Source: an uncultured Pseudomonadota bacterium
Lineage (GTDB): Bacteria > Myxococcota > UBA796
Reading direction: 5' to 3'
Length of the DNA: 8,595 nt
Assembly: GCA_913040875.1 (NCBI GenBank)
Contig: CAJWHX010000122.1
Location: forward strand, 1-8,595
Within the stretch, counting starts at the first letter, position 1. Every line of letters starts with the position of its first letter. A program made the position numbers and the translations under genes. Positions 1 through 6,116 of this stretch are shown piece by piece. Below the pieces are notes generated by a model, which saw nothing but the letters and a program-made list of their open reading frames with translations, did no database searches and had not been told where the DNA came from.

Positions 1-181
1 GCGACATGCTCAGATGAGTGGCTATCCCATCATCGGAGACAGAAGATACGGCGGCGCAGCAAAAAGACTGTGGCCTAGACTGGCTCTTCATGCGCATCGG
101 TTGGAATTTGTACATCCATCAACGGATGACACCATCGTTGTCGAATCCCCACTGCCTCAAGATTTACACAATATCTTGTGA
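1..181 (+). CDS. RluA-family pseudouridine synthase, C-terminal end (5' end outside window)
   Basis: This is the last 59 codons of a gene that enters from the left edge, read in the frame starting at base 2 and ending with TGA at 179-181. The visible protein starts RHAQMSGYPIIGDRRYGG and later has RLALHAHRLEFVHP (residues 26-39). Both are hallmarks of the RluA-type pseudouridine synthase C-terminus, where a 'G-P-I-x-G-D-x-x-Y-G' segment is followed by 'R-L-x-L-H-A-x-x-L-x-F-x-H-P'. The family isomerises uridine to pseudouridine in rRNA or tRNA in the cytoplasm. The catalytic Asp motif and any S4 domain lie outside the window, so the RNA target (RluA, RluC, RluD or TruC type) cannot be told. 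Its stop directly abuts the stop of the convergent sulfatase-like gene, and no terminator hairpin fits between them. Confidence 0.86.
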   Translation, partial: RHAQMSGYPIIGDRRYGGAAKRLWPRLALHAHRLEFVHPSTDDTIVVESPLPQDLHNIL

Positions 182-1516
182 TCAACGTTCAGAGTCAATG
201 TAGCCCAGCTTCTTCAAGTTCTGAAAGGCATCTTTTGAAGGCACACTAGGTCCGCTGACCTGCTGAATGGTATCTACATTGCCTCGAACTGCACGGATGT
301 AATTGAACATCGGTTCAGCAAGTTGATCCAAATTCTCTGAGAGAACTTCTACTTCCATTCCCTTCTCATTCATGGTCCATAACGCCGCCATTTTACTCTC
401 CTGATTGATTTCCAATCGATGCGTTTCAGACACAACTGACAACATCGGATCTCCATAGAGTGTGTTTTCCGACAGTACCATCCGACCGGCTGACAACGGT
501 TCACCAAATAACATATCGCCATGGCTATTGACAGGAACTGGTAATTCAGCGAGTTCAAGTATCGTACGAAACATGTCCACATGAGACACCAGCGCTCTCT
601 CTCGACCACTGGAAATACCCTCACCCCACAAAACAAGCGGTATCTGTGTAAGTACACTCTTCAAATGATGACCGTGCTCAAAATCATTGTGCTCCCAAAA
701 CTCCTCCCCATGATCAGAAGTGAACACAAAGATGGTGTTCTCCAGTCCAATACCATCAACAAGACGCTTGAGTTGCTGATCAACCGCTAAGACTTCTTCA
801 TCATACAGGGCAAATACATCTGACACTTGTTGAGCCTCTCTATCACCTCCCGCCTCCGTTATCTTGGCAGCGTGACTAAAACCAAACGGTACATCTACAG
901 AGGGTTCCTTCACAAAGGTGCCGCGTGTTTCCTTAGGTGGTAGCAAGTCCATATGGGGTTCCATGACGTGCCAGAATAGAAACTTTGCACCTTCAGTATT
1001 ACTCCACCAGTCGAGGACAGTATCTGCACTCTCTTTTGCTGAACGAATATCTTGGTTGTCCGCACCTCGATAATCAAAGTTCTCAAAGCCCTGAGACAAT
1101 CCAAAATCCGGTGCCAAAAACGTATTGTTGACCACCGCCATGGTTCGATACCCTGACGCTGAAAACACTTCTGCCATCGTCGTTCGCTCCTTGGGTAAAG
1201 AACCAAATTCAGATGGTGCATCCGGAGCTCGACCTACCCGATGTTCATGAGGGTAGAGTCCAGTCATCATTGAAACGGTTGAAGGAAGAGTCCACCCCGA
1301 ATGGGCATAGGCTCGTTCAAAGACCATACCAGCCGCCGCATAGGCATCCAAACTCGGACTGGTGGCTTTATCGTGTCCATAAATTCCAAGTCGATCCGGT
1401 CGCAACGTATCGACCATGATGAATACCACATTCGGCTTGGACCGCATCAAGTCTTGAACCGCGTCGCAGCCTTGAAAAAGTACAACTGAAAACAATGGAG
1501 CAATCGTAGGAAACAT
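182..1516 (-). CDS. Sulfatase / alkaline-phosphatase-superfamily predicted lipoprotein with a Thr active site
   Basis: Counted from the ATG at 1516 the protein has 444 residues. The N-terminus is hydrophobic and reaches Cys17 in LFQGC, a loose lipobox, so it is probably a lipoprotein. Superfamily metal and active-site motifs follow in order: IMVDTLRPDRLGIYG (Asp36), GWTLPSTVSMMTGLYPHEH (residues 74-92), HVMEPHMD (about 183-189), FTSDHGEEFWEH (Asp268, His269) and HGHHLK (281-286). The C-terminus FQNLKKLGYI is common in this sulfatase subfamily. Classical sulfatases have Cys or Ser in C/S-x-P-x-R, converted to formylglycine; here that slot is Thr76 and the Arg position is also Thr (T-L-P-S-T). 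A direct Thr nucleophile, as in lipoteichoic-acid-synthase-type phosphotransferases, is therefore possible and true sulfatase activity is doubtful. The substrate is unknown. The start is uncertain: TTG at 1543 adds MAKLDYTRH, giving the signal peptide positive charges, and has a GGTGG upstream. Confidence 0.85.
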   Translation of the reverse strand: MFPTIAPLFSVVLFQGCDAVQDLMRSKPNVVFIMVDTLRPDRLGIYGHDKATSPSLDAYAAAGMVFERAYAHSGWTLPSTVSMMTGLYPHEHRVGRAPDAPSEFGSLPKERTTMAEVFSASGYRTMAVVNNTFLAPDFGLSQGFENFDYRGADNQDIRSAKESADTVLDWWSNTEGAKFLFWHVMEPHMDLLPPKETRGTFVKEPSVDVPFGFSHAAKITEAGGDREAQQVSDVFALYDEEVLAVDQQLKRLVDGIGLENTIFVFTSDHGEEFWEHNDFEHGHHLKSVLTQIPLVLWGEGISSGRERALVSHVDMFRTILELAELPVPVNSHGDMLFGEPLSAGRMVLSENTLYGDPMLSVVSETHRLEINQESKMAALWTMNEKGMEVEVLSENLDQLAEPMFNYIRAVRGNVDTIQQVSGPSVPSKDAFQNLKKLGYIDSER

Positions 1517-1592
1517 GTGTCTAGTGTAATCAAGTTTTGCCAACCTGCCCACCGAAAGGATATGGAGTACTGACACGAAATGGGAGTGTGCA
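1517..1592. promoter_or_regulatory. Divergent intergenic region between the sulfatase-like and asparagine-synthase-like genes
   Basis: At most 76 bp separate the two divergent starts, or 49 bp if the minus-strand gene begins at TTG 1543. Any promoters for both genes must lie here or reach into coding sequence. I see no convincing pair of -35 and -10 boxes on either strand. The short spacing makes shared control possible, but this is inference. Confidence 0.4.
1582..1586 (+). promoter_or_regulatory. Ribosome binding site deciding the TTG start of the asparagine-synthase-like gene
   Basis: GGGAG lies six bases upstream of TTG at 1593. The reading frame is open back to a TAA at 1527-1529 but holds no ATG or GTG before the TTG. 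The next in-frame Met lies about 100 residues into the domain. The TTG is therefore the best supported start. Confidence 0.6.
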
Positions 1593-3335
1593 TTGAATAC
1601 CTGGCTTGCCTTTGTTGATCCAAAAAAAGAAAAGGTTCCTGAATTCAATTCTGAAGTCCTTTCAACGGATGTACTGGTATTCCCTCACATCTCTTTGTAC
1701 AATGCAGCAGACATTCCCCACTGTCATTGGACCCACGAAAATTGGTCTATTGTACTTTTGGGAACCAATGTAATTCGAGAAGACTTCTTGACCATCTGGC
1801 TTGATGATCCCATTAGAGCCATCAATGACTGCCCAGATGCATTCATCTTGATAGCCGTGGACCGAATTCACCATCGATGCTGGATTGGACGAGACGCGAT
1901 GGGGTTTCAGAATGCGTACTGGGCGCGGAATCAACAAGGACTGTGGATTGGGTCATCGGTAAAATCAGTTAATTCTGTACTACCAGAACGGCCTGAATTG
2001 GCAATGGAACATCTATCTGAGTATTTGTCTTTTCGATACACTCACGCACCTAGAACTCTATATAAAGACCGGTACTCCTTGATTGCTGGTCATTTTTCCA
2101 TCATTGAACCAAACAAAGTTCACGAGGAGAGATGGTACAGACCCCTATGGTATGAAATGGGCCAAACCATTCCAACGGAACGCGAAGCGATTCTAGAGCT
2201 GGATTACTTACTGAGACGAAGTCTCGAATCCGACTTGTTTTCAGGAACCAAAATGGGAGTGCTCCTTAGTGGGGGTCTAGATTCCAGTGCCATTCTGTAT
2301 CACGCAGGGGAACTTGGATATCAGCTTGATTCGTTTACGATTACACTTGAAAGTGTTGATGCAGACGAGTCTCCATTTGCTGGGCGTATTGCCCATCTAT
2401 ACGGCAGTCCCAATCACCTTCTTCGATTGGATAGCAAGGATCTGATTGACGCCATCTTTAATACCGTAGAGCAGTTTGATTTGCCGATTACAACTCCGGC
2501 GGCTGCTGTTCATTCTATACTCTCTCAGTTCTCCCATCAATGGGTCGATAAGCTATTTACTGGGGATGGTGGAGATGAAATTTTCGGCGGACGTTCCATG
2601 CCCAATATTGCCAGGCAGATGAGACGTTCCAAGTTGATACACCGGCTGCCAAAAGTCTCTCAAGTTGGTCTACACAGAGTGGCAAAAAAAGTTGGTAAAG
2701 CATCTTGGTTCAGTAACCTAAATCAATTTGGGCTCCACGAGAGCATCGGTGGGTCTAAGGTTTTTGATGCTCGTCAACGTGCGGAACTCTTACAAGACCC
2801 AGCATACATTCGCCCCAATGTTCGTACGCGGATTTTAACCAATTTCTATCAAGAGATTGATTCAGATCCCATCAATGACATCTTGTTTGTATGGCAGCGT
2901 GGATGGCTGGTGGAGGATTCTTTGTATCGTGTTCGAACGGTCGACCCCAACACATCTTTCCCAATGCTGAGCCGAGAACTACGAGAATATTTTGCAAAGC
3001 TACCCGGACATTACAAGGTTCGTTCACAGGGCGTAGAGTTCTATGGAAAATGGCTATTGCGAGAGAGTATGAAAAAACGAATGCCGAAGCGACTGTTGTC
3101 TAGACCCAAGCGAACCATGATGGCTCCACTGGATAGGTGGCTTCAACATGACGGTAGAAGCTTCTTGGCCCAGCAAATCACTGAGATGACTCGAAAGGAA
3201 AACCATATCTTTCAGCCCAATCGATTGCAGACACTCTATCGTGAACACACGACCGGTCAGCGAAACCATGGGCTGAGGCTATGGACATTGATCCTCTTTC
3301 ACCTATGGTATCGTCAGCACATCTCAAAACGCTAG
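1593..3335 (+). CDS. Asparagine-synthase-like amide ligase lacking the glutaminase cysteine
   Basis: The protein has 580 residues from TTG. The C-terminal half is a clear asparagine synthase (class B) ATP-pyrophosphatase domain. It has the PP-loop SGGLDSS (226-232), DADESPFAGRIA (about 256-267), the loop GDGGDEIFGG (324-333), RPKRTMMAPLDRWL with Lys506 at the usual conserved Lys, and the ending LRLWTLILFHLWYRQH. The N-terminal 180 residues keep the later part of the class II glutaminase fold (WIGRDAMGFQNAYW...GLWIGSSVKS, 97-125). They start too late and lack the N-terminal MCGI-type Cys that hydrolyses glutamine. The enzyme presumably activates a carboxylate with ATP and uses ammonia or an internal amine, as beta-lactam synthetases and lasso-peptide cyclases do; the substrate is unknown. 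No precursor peptide or partner protease is visible nearby. It is divergent from the sulfatase-like gene and convergent with lspA, ending 21 bp from it. Confidence 0.9.
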   Translation: MNTWLAFVDPKKEKVPEFNSEVLSTDVLVFPHISLYNAADIPHCHWTHENWSIVLLGTNVIREDFLTIWLDDPIRAINDCPDAFILIAVDRIHHRCWIGRDAMGFQNAYWARNQQGLWIGSSVKSVNSVLPERPELAMEHLSEYLSFRYTHAPRTLYKDRYSLIAGHFSIIEPNKVHEERWYRPLWYEMGQTIPTEREAILELDYLLRRSLESDLFSGTKMGVLLSGGLDSSAILYHAGELGYQLDSFTITLESVDADESPFAGRIAHLYGSPNHLLRLDSKDLIDAIFNTVEQFDLPITTPAAAVHSILSQFSHQWVDKLFTGDGGDEIFGGRSMPNIARQMRRSKLIHRLPKVSQVGLHRVAKKVGKASWFSNLNQFGLHESIGGSKVFDARQRAELLQDPAYIRPNVRTRILTNFYQEIDSDPINDILFVWQRGWLVEDSLYRVRTVDPNTSFPMLSRELREYFAKLPGHYKVRSQGVEFYGKWLLRESMKKRMPKRLLSRPKRTMMAPLDRWLQHDGRSFLAQQITEMTRKENHIFQPNRLQTLYREHTTGQRNHGLRLWTLILFHLWYRQHISKR

Positions 3336-3356
3336 ATATCCAGAATCTCGGGAGGT

Positions 3357-4001
3357 TTAAATCCCTTCTGTCGCGTGCTCTGGACTTTTGATATCCTCTC
3401 CATCATCTTCATGATCTTGTTCTAGAAAGACATAGAAGATTCCAAACATGATCATTCCAATCACGATTGCCGCATCAGCAACATTGAACGATGGCCATGC
3501 ATTGGATCCAATCACATTCACCAATAGAGGCACGATATCTGGGTCCTCAGAATACACGTGCAAAAAGTCCGTAACGGACTGTTTGTGTACACGATCAATG
3601 GCATTTCCAATCACTCCACTGGTTAACAGAGCCAGCGCCCAGTTCTGAAAATGATCGTCGTCCGGCATTTGCGCTAGCGTAAAGACAATTGTTCCAAAAG
3701 CAATCAAAGTAAAGATGGCAAAGACAATCATTTGGCCTTCCATAATGCCAAAAGCAGCACCAGTATTTTGAGTATGAACCAAAGAAAAGAACCCCGGGAC
3801 AACATCAATACTGGTCGGAAACGATGCCCACTCTTCAAGAGTAACGCCAAACTTATCTAAAAGGTTAACATCTTTGACCACCATTCTTGGACCTTTAATG
3901 TTTCGTATCACCCAAATTTTTGTAATTTGATCCAAAACAACAAAACCAATTGTCACAATGGCAAAGAGAATGTATTTGAAATTCGATTTGGGTGCTGACA
4001 T
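3357..4001 (-). CDS. lspA: Lipoprotein signal peptidase (signal peptidase II)
   Basis: This inner-membrane aspartyl protease removes the signal peptide of prolipoproteins at the lipobox Cys after lipidation. From ATG 4001 it has 214 residues. Conserved boxes appear in order: VVLDQITK (21-28), SLVHTQNTGAAFG (73-85), GNAIDRVHKQSVTDFLHVY (132-150) and FNVADAAIVIG (172-182). The catalytic pair is Asp136 and Asp176. Four hydrophobic segments are visible, roughly 10-26, 90-110, 120-134 and 176-193. It is longer than the usual 160-170 residues because of about 15-20 extra residues after the first helix (around 40-66), a longer loop at 151-170 and an acidic tail after 193. ATG 4001 is preferred over TTG 4007 because AAGGA lies eight bases before the ATG but only two before the TTG. 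Genes 2 and 9 of the window encode possible substrates. Confidence 0.96.
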   Translation of the reverse strand: MSAPKSNFKYILFAIVTIGFVVLDQITKIWVIRNIKGPRMVVKDVNLLDKFGVTLEEWASFPTSIDVVPGFFSLVHTQNTGAAFGIMEGQMIVFAIFTLIAFGTIVFTLAQMPDDDHFQNWALALLTSGVIGNAIDRVHKQSVTDFLHVYSEDPDIVPLLVNVIGSNAWPSFNVADAAIVIGMIMFGIFYVFLEQDHEDDGEDIKSPEHATEGI

Positions 4002-4003
4002 GT

Positions 4004-4087
4004 TCAAAATCCTTCATGGTACTTGTATTTTTCATGACTGACTTCATCTTTAATGAACTTTCCGGCACAATACGCACAATCACGCAT
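4004..4087 (-). CDS. Tentative 27-residue CxxC/His mini-protein upstream of lspA
   Basis: This is a short ORF from ATG 4087 to TGA 4006-4004, whose stop lies two bases before the lspA ATG. Its own last codons contain the lspA ribosome binding site, so the two would be translationally coupled. The peptide begins MRDCAYCAGKFIKDE and ends KYHEGF. C-A-Y-C followed 16 residues later by H-E-G-F is like half a LIM or zinc-ribbon knuckle, with the last Cys missing. The composition is rich in Lys, Glu, Asp, His and Tyr and looks protein-like rather than random. Against it: the ORF is very short, has no good ribosome binding site, and the frame is closed upstream by TAG with no other standard start. 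It could be a real small metal-binding peptide, a remnant of a zinc-finger gene, or chance. Confidence 0.33.
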   Translation of the reverse strand: MRDCAYCAGKFIKDEVSHEKYKYHEGF

Positions 4088-4110
4088 GAAACAGTCAATA
4101 TCGATTTTAT

Positions 4111-4170
4111 TGACACTTTTCTATCCTTTTGACAACACAATGCCCAATTGTCAGCGCCTTTTCAGTGTCA
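4111..4170. repeat. Nested inverted repeats of TGACA/TGTCA between lspA and the ETF-QO gene
   Basis: Four copies of the same five-base half-site lie here: TGACA at 4111 and 4130, and TGTCA at 4149 and 4166. Their starts are 19, 19 and 17 bases apart. The outer pair extends to TGACACT (4111-4117) with AGTGTCA (4164-4170), and the inner pair to TGACAA (4130-4135) with TTGTCA (4148-4153). The centres of the two pairs, 4140.5 and 4141.5, almost coincide. This layout fits an operator for a dimeric regulator in a divergent promoter region, or part of an RNA stem. The two TTGACA hexamers at 4110 and 4129 also match a sigma70 -35 box, but no good -10 lies at the right distance. Confidence 0.45.
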
Positions 4171-4225
4171 TTGTTACGATAAAAGGTTACAAAATTAGAG
4201 AGCATCATAGGATATGCAAAGAATT

Positions 4226-4230
4226 GGAGG
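4226..4230 (+). promoter_or_regulatory. Ribosome binding site fixing the ETF-QO start at ATG 4238
   Basis: GGAGG lies seven bases before ATG 4238. An in-frame ATG at 4214 would put this strong site inside the gene and has no comparable site of its own, so the downstream ATG is preferred. Confidence 0.75.
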
Positions 4231-4237
4231 TTCACCA

Positions 4238-5995
4238 ATGAGTGAAGAAATGGAACGCGAAACATTCTACACCGACTTTTTATTTGTGGGAGCAGGACCT
4301 GCATGCCTATCCGGTGCCATCAGACTTCGAAATATGATTGATGATCACAACGATGCAGCGGAAGAGAACGGTGAAGAACCTCTAGATGCTAGGATTATGA
4401 TTCTAGAAAAGGGAAGTGATGTAGGCTCTCACGGAATCTCAGGGGCCGTTTTGGATCCAAGAGCACTCTCTGAACTCTTCCCAGGATGGAAAGAAGACGA
4501 CACATTCCCTGTCGAGCGATTCGTAGAACGAGAAAGTATGCTCATGCTCTCTGAAACCAGTGGTTTTACCATCCCCATCATGCCACCTGAATTTCAGGAC
4601 CACGGCAAACCCATCATTTCAATCGCCAAATTCCAAGCGTGGTTGGCAGAACGATGTGAAGAACGAAACATCGAAATATTAACGGCAACGGCTGGCAATC
4701 ACCTTTTGTTTGACGACAATGGACAAGTAATTGGCGTTCGGACTAGAGATTTTGGTATTGGTCAGAATGGTAGTCCACGGGAAGACTTTGAGCCAGGCGC
4801 AGATATCATGGCAAAAGTCACCATCTTGGGAGAAGGTCCACGTGGACACTTGTCTCGGCAACTGTTCAATAAGTTTGACATGCTGAGCAGCAACCCCATC
4901 ACATACGAGATGGGATGCAAAGAAATCCTCGAGTTGCCGAAGGGTTCAGTTAAAGATGGCTTTGTGTATTTAACCGCTGGCTATCCGTTAAATGGCTCCT
5001 GGGGGCCCCTCAATGGTACGTTTGGTGGTGCCTTTATCTATTCAATGGGCGGAGACCGCGTAGCCATTGGATTGCTAGCGGTCCTAGATGCCCACAATCC
5101 AGATCAAGATGTCCACTATATGCTGCAAAAACTGAAGTTACACCCTAAAATTCGAGAAATATTAAAGGGTGGCAAGGTCATCAAGTATGGTGCGAAGGCA
5201 GTGACCGTCGGTGGTTGGGGCTGTATGCCAAAACTCTATGCACCTGGCGCAATGGTCATAGGCGATTCCGCCTCCTTCCTCAATGCCGCTCGCATCAAAG
5301 GAATCCATCTGGCGATGAAATCTGGAATGCTCGCCGGCGAAGCCGCTTTCGAGTGTTTACTGGCAGGAGAATTTGGAGAGTCCTATACGAAGATGTACAA
5401 AGACAAGATTGATGATTCTTGGGTACGAACGGAAATGGAGGTCTCCCAGAACTTTCACACCAACATCTCAAAAGATGGTCTTCCAATCGGAGCGATGAAG
5501 TATGGACTATCTAAAGTTACCACACCTCTATTTGGGGCGAGCTCGATCGTGAAGGCTCATGAGGATCACTCTGGAATGAAAACACTGGAAGAGTATTACG
5601 GTAAAGATCGAAGCGAGCGTCCACAATTCACAAAACCAAGTTCCGGTAGATATACAGACTTAGAATATGACAATGAATACATCGTTGATAAGTTACACGC
5701 GGTCTACCTATCAGGGTCTACACACGAAGAGATGCAACCCTCCCACTTACTCGTAGCAGATCCAAATCACTGTGTTACGACTTGCCGGGAAGAATACGGC
5801 AACCCTTGCGAACGATATTGTCCTGCACAGGTATACAACATCATTGATGATGAATCTTCACCGCACGGGAAGCGACTACAGGTTGACTTTTCAAACTGCG
5901 TACACTGCAAAACCTGTGATATTCGTGATCCATATCAAAATATTCGATGGGTGCCACCCGAAGCTGGCGGTGGACCTCAATACGGAGATATGTAG
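4238..5995 (+). CDS. Electron transfer flavoprotein-ubiquinone oxidoreductase
   Basis: This 585-residue, full-length homologue of ETF-QO (ETFDH) is a membrane-surface flavoprotein. It takes electrons from reduced ETF, filled by acyl-CoA and amino-acid dehydrogenases, and passes them through FAD and a 4Fe-4S cluster to quinone. Seen in order: the FAD-binding dinucleotide fold DFLFVGAGPACLSGAIRL (13-30), EKGSDVGSHGISGAVLDP (57-74), the second FAD contact region VIGDSASFLNAARIKGIHLAMKSG (340-363), and the C-terminal ferredoxin-like part. The cluster ligands are most likely Cys528 (RYCPA), Cys554, Cys557 and Cys560 (NCVHCKTCDIRDP). The protein ends WVPPEAGGGPQYGDM, as in the human enzyme. The third Gly of the GxGxxG loop is Cys23, an unusual choice. 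No etfA or etfB lies nearby, so it is transcribed apart from its partner, probably from the region upstream. No clear terminator follows the stop. Confidence 0.96.
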   Translation: MSEEMERETFYTDFLFVGAGPACLSGAIRLRNMIDDHNDAAEENGEEPLDARIMILEKGSDVGSHGISGAVLDPRALSELFPGWKEDDTFPVERFVERESMLMLSETSGFTIPIMPPEFQDHGKPIISIAKFQAWLAERCEERNIEILTATAGNHLLFDDNGQVIGVRTRDFGIGQNGSPREDFEPGADIMAKVTILGEGPRGHLSRQLFNKFDMLSSNPITYEMGCKEILELPKGSVKDGFVYLTAGYPLNGSWGPLNGTFGGAFIYSMGGDRVAIGLLAVLDAHNPDQDVHYMLQKLKLHPKIREILKGGKVIKYGAKAVTVGGWGCMPKLYAPGAMVIGDSASFLNAARIKGIHLAMKSGMLAGEAAFECLLAGEFGESYTKMYKDKIDDSWVRTEMEVSQNFHTNISKDGLPIGAMKYGLSKVTTPLFGASSIVKAHEDHSGMKTLEEYYGKDRSERPQFTKPSSGRYTDLEYDNEYIVDKLHAVYLSGSTHEEMQPSHLLVADPNHCVTTCREEYGNPCERYCPAQVYNIIDDESSPHGKRLQVDFSNCVHCKTCDIRDPYQNIRWVPPEAGGGPQYGDM

Positions 5996-6054
5996 TACAG
6001 TATTCACTCTCTGTAAATTAGTTCCCCATTGTGTCGATAGATCTATTAAAGCCA

Positions 6055-6095
6055 GTAACATTCATTAATGACATTGGTTATACTTATGGTATAGA
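6055..6095 (+). promoter_or_regulatory. Candidate sigma70-like promoter of the repeat lipoprotein
   Basis: Two overlapping solutions are visible. One is GTAACA (6055-6060), an 18-base spacer and TATACT (6079-6084). The other is ATGACA (6068-6073), a 16-base spacer and TATAGA (6090-6095) with an extended TGG before it. The first leaves about 25 bases before the ATG, enough for the GGGAG ribosome site; the second puts the transcript start almost on that site. A perfect 10-base palindrome ATAGATCTAT (6037-6046) lies just upstream and could be an operator or chance. Confidence 0.42.
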
Positions 6096-6102
6096 TTCGT
6101 AT

Positions 6103-6107
6103 GGGAG
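6103..6107 (+). promoter_or_regulatory. Ribosome binding site of the repeat lipoprotein
   Basis: GGGAG lies nine bases before ATG 6117 and twelve before the adjacent ATG 6120. The in-frame region upstream is closed by TGA at 6069-6071 and has no other standard start. An ATG at 6101 is in another frame. Confidence 0.6.
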
Positions 6108-6116
6108 ACACCGATT

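Larger units (their letters stand above)
4088..4237. promoter_or_regulatory. Divergent control region of lspA and the ETF-QO gene
   Basis: This is about 150 bp without a supported gene (236 bp if the mini-ORF before lspA is not real), AT-rich compared with its flanks. It must supply promoters for lspA on the minus strand and the ETF-QO gene on the plus strand. A weak plus-strand candidate is GTGTCA (4165-4170) with TACAAA (4188-4193) 17 bases later. A TAAAAT -10-like box lies on the minus strand at 4109-4104. Neither is compelling. The nested TGACA/TGTCA repeats occupy the middle. Confidence 0.45.

Noticed and set aside
18..203. Plus-strand 61-residue ORF beginning MAIPSSETED
   Set aside because: It is out of frame with the clear pseudouridine synthase C-terminus and has no motif.
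1580..1618. Short ATG frame MGVCIEYLACLC before the asparagine-synthase-like gene, as a possible frameshifted MCGI start
   Set aside because: It does not resemble the class II glutaminase N-terminus and runs to a stop after twelve residues; the TTG at 1593 has a good ribosome site in the continuous frame.
1517..1648. Extension of the sulfatase-like gene to a TTG at 1648, giving 488 residues
   Set aside because: It would overlap the start of the divergent asparagine-synthase-like gene by 56 bases and put about 44 non-conserved residues before the signal peptide.
4110..4138. TTGACA at 4110 and 4129 as complete sigma70 promoters
   Set aside because: Neither has a TATAAT-like box 16-18 bases downstream; they are better explained as half-sites of the inverted repeats.
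3895..4140. Minus-strand 81-residue ORF running into lspA in another frame (possible GTG start after AAAGGA)
   Set aside because: It overlaps lspA by over 100 bases out of frame and shows no domain; the other frame with CxxC and His looks more protein-like.
4053..4241. Plus-strand 62-residue ORF whose stop overlaps the ETF-QO ATG as ATGA
   Set aside because: It has no ribosome binding site, no recognisable motif, and runs through the regulatory repeats and antisense to the mini-ORF; the overlap is probably chance.
5996..6015. Hairpin TACAG/CTGTA after the ETF-QO stop as a terminator
   Set aside because: The stem is only five base pairs with a ten-base loop and is not followed by a T run.
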